Source: FEN-1219 sp037445815
Lineage (GTDB): Bacteria > Pseudomonadota > Gammaproteobacteria > Steroidobacterales > Rariloculaceae
Assembly (NCBI GenBank): GCA_037445815.1
Contig: JBBIJV010000059.1
Coordinates: forward strand, 1 to 18,066
DNA length: 18,066 bases
Direction of reading: 5' to 3'
Shown here: one piece after another, positions 15,730-18,066 of the stretch
Position numbering within the stretch: position 1 is the first letter of the stretch
Layout: each line of letters opens with the position of its first letter
Notes under the pieces: model-generated
The model's database searches: none
What the model was told of the DNA's origin: nothing
What the model saw: the letters and a program-made list of their open reading frames with translations, nothing else
Program-made: the position numbers and the translations under genes

Positions 15730-16317
15730 ATGAAACTGCTACGCAACTTCGCCGCGGCGCTGCTGCTCGCCGGTGCCACCGGCGCGGCCTTGGCGAACGG
15801 CCCGGCCGGCTACGATCCGTTTCGACTCCTCGACGGGCCGCGGTTCACCGTCGACGTTGCGATGGACGGCTCGACCTGGCGCTTCGACGACGGAACGAAC
15901 CCGTTCTACCCGACGTTCACGGGCGCCCTGGTGCGAGGTAAGACGTTCATCGTGTCCGGCAACATCTACAAAGGCGGCACCCTCGCGGCGGGAGGCGACT
16001 TCGGCCAGTTGAACAACCCGGCCGGCCCGAGCGTCGCCAACCCGATCGGCAAGTGGGTATGCCGCGGCACGTTCAACTTCGACATCGGCGACATCGCGAA
16101 CGGCGCCGCGCCCCACGTCACGGGCACGCAGTTCTTCTACTTCAACGACGGAACGATGCTCGTCACGGACGGCCCTGAAGGTGGCGCGGCCACCTTGCGC
16201 GCCCTCGTCGGCGCCGCCGGCAAGCATGCCAGCGCCCGCGGCGAGAGTGTCGAGACGCCGCTCGGGGTGAACGACACGAATCTCTTCAACGTCCGCTTCC
16301 GCTTCAAGGTGGAATGA
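15730..16317 (+). CDS. Secreted protein of unknown function
   Basis: 195 residues with a strong site AGGAGG five bases before the ATG. The signal peptide is MKLLRNFAAALLLAGATGAALA, cut before NGPAG. The mature chain is rich in Gly, Phe, Asn and Asp with likely beta strands: TVDVAMDGSTWRFDDGTNPF, VRGKTFIVSGNIYKGG, GKWVCRGTFNF, TGTQFFYFNDGTMLVTDGPE, NLFNVRFRFKVE. It has one Cys in the mature part. The pattern suggests a small periplasmic or extracellular beta-barrel or sandwich. I do not recognise the family. It is 61 bases upstream of the vanadium-haloperoxidase-like remnant on the same strand, with a hairpin between, so the two probably formed an operon. Confidence 0.82.
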   Translation: MKLLRNFAAALLLAGATGAALANGPAGYDPFRLLDGPRFTVDVAMDGSTWRFDDGTNPFYPTFTGALVRGKTFIVSGNIYKGGTLAAGGDFGQLNNPAGPSVANPIGKWVCRGTFNFDIGDIANGAAPHVTGTQFFYFNDGTMLVTDGPEGGAATLRALVGAAGKHASARGESVETPLGVNDTNLFNVRFRFKVE

Positions 16318-16334
16318 TCGCTTCGCCATTCCCA

Positions 16335-16358
16335 CGGCGGCCGGGGCTCCGGCCGCCG
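16335..16358. repeat. 10-bp perfect hairpin between the secreted protein and the haloperoxidase remnant
   Basis: CGGCGGCCGG (16335-16344), loop GGCT, CCGGCCGCCG (16349-16358). It lies after one stop and just before the ribosome site GGAGG of the next gene, with no T-run. An intercistronic hairpin that protects or limits the upstream message is plausible. Confidence 0.7.
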
Positions 16359-16378
16359 CTGCCACGGGAGGACTACCC

Positions 16379-16612
16379 ATGTCGATTTCATCGCAACTCT
16401 GGCTCGCGCTGGCTGTCGTCTGCGTGTCGAATGCGGCAGGCGGACGTGGTCACGGACTTCAACGAGGCGGCACTCGCTTCGATACGCGCGAGCGCCACGG
16501 CACCGCCGCGGCACGGCACCTCGCGATGCTGCACGCCGCCATCTACGACGCCGTGAACGGCGTGTTCCGAACGCACGAGGCGTATCTCGTTGCGCCGGCC
16601 GCACTCACGTGA
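16379..16612 (+). pseudogene. N-terminal remnant of a vanadium-haloperoxidase-like (PAP2 superfamily) protein
   Basis: ATG at 16379 with GGGAGGA about seven bases before it. The first 20 codons give a signal peptide (MSISSQLWLALAVVCVSNAA). One extra base near 16439 then throws the frame off. The sequence ADVVTDFNEAALASIRASAT continues in the neighbouring frame, and a one-base loss near 16510 returns to the first frame with ARHLAMLHAAIYDAVNGVF and RTHEAYLVAPAALT before a TGA. These phrases match the start of secreted vanadium-dependent haloperoxidase-like proteins (DxxTDWNxxAL, LAMxHAAxxDAVNG), which run to 400-600 residues. The vanadate-binding histidine and arginine region is absent. The gene therefore has two compensating frameshifts and lacks most of its 3' part. 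Confidence 0.75.
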
Positions 16613-16916
16613 GCCGCAAGATCGTCCGCGCGCAGTACCGACGCGGCCCGTGCTTTCACGCGGGCGCCACCATCCGGATGGCTCCGGTCGGCGACAAGCC
16701 GGCGGCGTGCTGGCGCGTGTACCGCGAGGTACCGGACGACCGCGCCGACGCACCGGCGCAGCGCACCCCGTCGCGCAGGGCGAGCCGCCAATCCCGTGCG
16801 CCAGGTGTGAATTGCGAGGGCTTTCGCACGTAGCGCCTGGCCACGGCGAATCCGGCGCCAGCCTGCCGCCGAATAGACGAGGCGGGCGCTTCCATAGCAA
16901 CGGCGCCGCGAGCAAC
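16613..16916. other. Unassigned stretch after the haloperoxidase remnant
   Basis: 304 bases. One plus-strand frame (16609-16833) is open for 74 codons, with CFHAGATIRMAPVGDKPAACW and RVYREVPDD, but it lacks a ribosome site, starts inside the remnant and matches no family I know. The rest gives Arg- and Pro-rich translations typical of non-coding GC-rich DNA. Missing haloperoxidase C-terminal motifs were not found in any frame. Confidence 0.45.
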
Positions 16917-17990
16917 ATGTCATCCCGGAGATTGATGGTGAACGCGCCCAACCAGGTGGCCGCCGAGATTCTCGAGACGAGCGCGGCGGGCTATGCCGCT
17001 GCGGCGCTTGCCGTGCTCCAACCGGCCGACGGCTCGCTCCCGCCCGAGACCGATCGCGCCACCTGGAAAGCCCATCTCACGCAGCGCGTGCTGGAGCTCG
17101 CCGCGGCCGTGCGTGTCGGTCAGCCTTCCCTGTTCGCGGACCGCGTGCATTGGCTGCGGCGCGCGGCCCGGGCCCGGGGCCTCAGCGAGCAGGATTTGAA
17201 GCAGGCGCTGCTGTCACTCCGCTCGGCCTTGCAGGTCGAGCTGGCGGACGACGTTCGCGCGACGATCTCGCCGGCACTCGATCTCGCCGTCGGCGCATTC
17301 GCGGATTCGTTGGCACCCGAAGCGGTTGCGCTCGATGGCGCGAAGCCCACCGATCGCTTGGCCTTGCGCTATCTCGCGCTCTGCCTCGAGGGCTCGCCTC
17401 ACGAGGCTATCGAACTCGTGCTACGCGAGCTCGACAAGGGATCATCGCCCGCTTCGATCTACACCGGGGTGCTGCTCGCCGCCGAGAAGGAGGTCGGCGA
17501 GCTGTGGCACGTTGGTGACGTCAGCATCGCCGAAGAGCGCATCGTCAGCGAGACAACGCGCGAGCTCATGGCGCTGATCGTCGCGAAGTATGCTCCCGCC
17601 CGCCCCGTCGGCCGCTCGCTGATCGCGGCCTCGGTGGCCGGCAACGCGCACGATATCGGCCTGCGAGCCGTTGCGGATCTGTTTCGGCTCGCGGGTTGGC
17701 GCTGTCTCTACCTCGGCGCGAACGTGCCTGCCGCGGAGCTCGCTCGCGCGGCCGTGGCGTTCCACGTCGAGCTCGTGGTGCTGAACGCGACGCTCACGAC
17801 GCAGCTGAAGTCGCTCGGCGAGGCGATCGCGGTAATTCGCGCGCATGCGCCGCGCCCAAGGACCCTGGTGGGCGGCCTGGCATTCGACGGAGCGCCCGAT
17901 CTGTGGCGCGAGCTCGGCGCCGACGCGCATGCGCCGACGATCGACGGGGCCGTTGCCGTCGGCACGGCGCTCGTCGAGCGCGCGCCGTGA
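16917..17990 (+). CDS. Cobalamin-binding domain protein, probable sensor or regulator
   Basis: 357 residues from ATG 16917; ATG 16935 with GGAG four bases upstream is an alternative. Residues about 50-110 are a helical N-terminal region (RVLELAAAVRVGQPSLFADR, HWLRRAARARGLSEQDLKQA). Residues 145-225 form the four-helix B12 cap with ELWHVGDVSIAEERIVSETT (195-214). Residues 233-355 are the Rossmann B12-binding fold with NAHDIG (243-248) supplying the lower-ligand His245, then RLAGWRCLYLGANVP and VLVGG-like LVGGLAFDG. The usual DxHxxG motif has Asn in place of Asp, and the cap has ER where light-sensing CarH proteins have EH. There is no DNA-binding or enzymatic domain, so a partner protein is expected. 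It appears intact, unlike the genes to its left. Role inferred from domain content only. Confidence 0.88.
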   Translation: MSSRRLMVNAPNQVAAEILETSAAGYAAAALAVLQPADGSLPPETDRATWKAHLTQRVLELAAAVRVGQPSLFADRVHWLRRAARARGLSEQDLKQALLSLRSALQVELADDVRATISPALDLAVGAFADSLAPEAVALDGAKPTDRLALRYLALCLEGSPHEAIELVLRELDKGSSPASIYTGVLLAAEKEVGELWHVGDVSIAEERIVSETTRELMALIVAKYAPARPVGRSLIAASVAGNAHDIGLRAVADLFRLAGWRCLYLGANVPAAELARAAVAFHVELVVLNATLTTQLKSLGEAIAVIRAHAPRPRTLVGGLAFDGAPDLWRELGADAHAPTIDGAVAVGTALVERAP

Positions 17991-18066
17991 TCAGCCGTCG
18001 CTGGCGGGCAATCCGCTCACGAACTGCGCGACGCTGCGCTCGATCCGCGCGCGCACGCCGCTCGGC
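17991..18066 (-). CDS. C-terminal end of an unidentified gene, rest outside the window
   Basis: A minus-strand frame is open from the right edge to a TGA at 17991-17993 and reads PSGVRARIERSVAQFVSGLP then ASDG. It is too short to assign. It converges on the cobalamin gene with no bases between the two stops (TGATCA at 17988-17993). Tight packing and the sensible composition of the tail support a real gene end, but the evidence is limited. Confidence 0.4.
   Translation of the reverse strand, partial: PSGVRARIERSVAQFVSGLPASDG

Noticed and set aside
13566..15779. Long minus-strand open frame overlapping the winged-helix/TPR gene
   Set aside because: Its translation is Arg-rich without motifs. 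The alternative frame carries the winged helix, TolB-N and TPR sequence.
16439..16510. Programmed frameshifting in the haloperoxidase-like gene
   Set aside because: Two opposite shifts 70 bases apart, no slippery heptamer and a lost C-terminus fit decay or sequencing error better.
16609..16833. Small open frame of 74 codons after the haloperoxidase remnant
   Set aside because: No ribosome site, starts inside the remnant, no recognised family; kept only as part of an unassigned stretch.

Overview
The window is a GC-rich, densely coding bacterial stretch with two halves. Gram-negative, most likely gammaproteobacterial, origin is inferred from a TonB-dependent outer-membrane receptor, a lipid A modification gene set, an outer-membrane type lipoprotein and two ToxR/CadC-type membrane regulators. 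I cannot name the genus.

Left half (1-11062, intact genes). A short-chain dehydrogenase cut by the window edge (1-561) is followed by a secreted TPR-like protein (590-1240). Converging on it is a TonB-dependent receptor with STN, carboxypeptidase-regulatory-like, plug and barrel regions (1247-3787, minus). Divergent from the receptor is a lipid A remodelling cluster. It holds an EptA/MCR-type phosphoethanolamine transferase (3902-5659), a PAP2-type membrane phosphatase (5672-6517), a single 567-residue polypeptide joining a full LpxL/HtrB-like acyltransferase to an ArnC/DPM1-like family 2 glycosyltransferase (6514-8217), a Lab_N-domain small membrane protein (9072-9347) and an ArnT-like family 39 glycosyltransferase (9344-11062). 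Two gene pairs overlap by ATGA. A lipoprotein gene (8225-8917) lies on the opposite strand in the middle. Read as a pathway, the set could remove or decorate lipid A phosphates, add a late acyl chain, load a sugar on a polyprenyl phosphate on the cytoplasmic side, and transfer it to lipid A in the periplasm. The acyltransferase-glycosyltransferase fusion is the most notable single item.

Right half (11063-16916, decaying accessory DNA). A 27-residue scrap of a DUF4143/AAA-type ATPase (11302-11382), a perfect 17-bp hairpin (11401-11438) and a short direct repeat precede a beta-propeller regulator that has lost the first half of its winged-helix domain (11540-13561). Converging on it is a winged-helix/TPR regulator broken by one in-frame TGA at what should be a Trp codon (13703-15523). 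A secreted 195-residue protein of unknown function (15730-16317) precedes the N-terminal remnant of a vanadium-haloperoxidase-like gene carrying two compensating frameshifts (16379-16612).

The window closes with an intact cobalamin-binding sensor-type protein (16917-17990). Its stop codon directly abuts that of a converging gene cut by the right edge. I saw no rRNA, tRNA, CRISPR array, complete insertion sequence or integrase.
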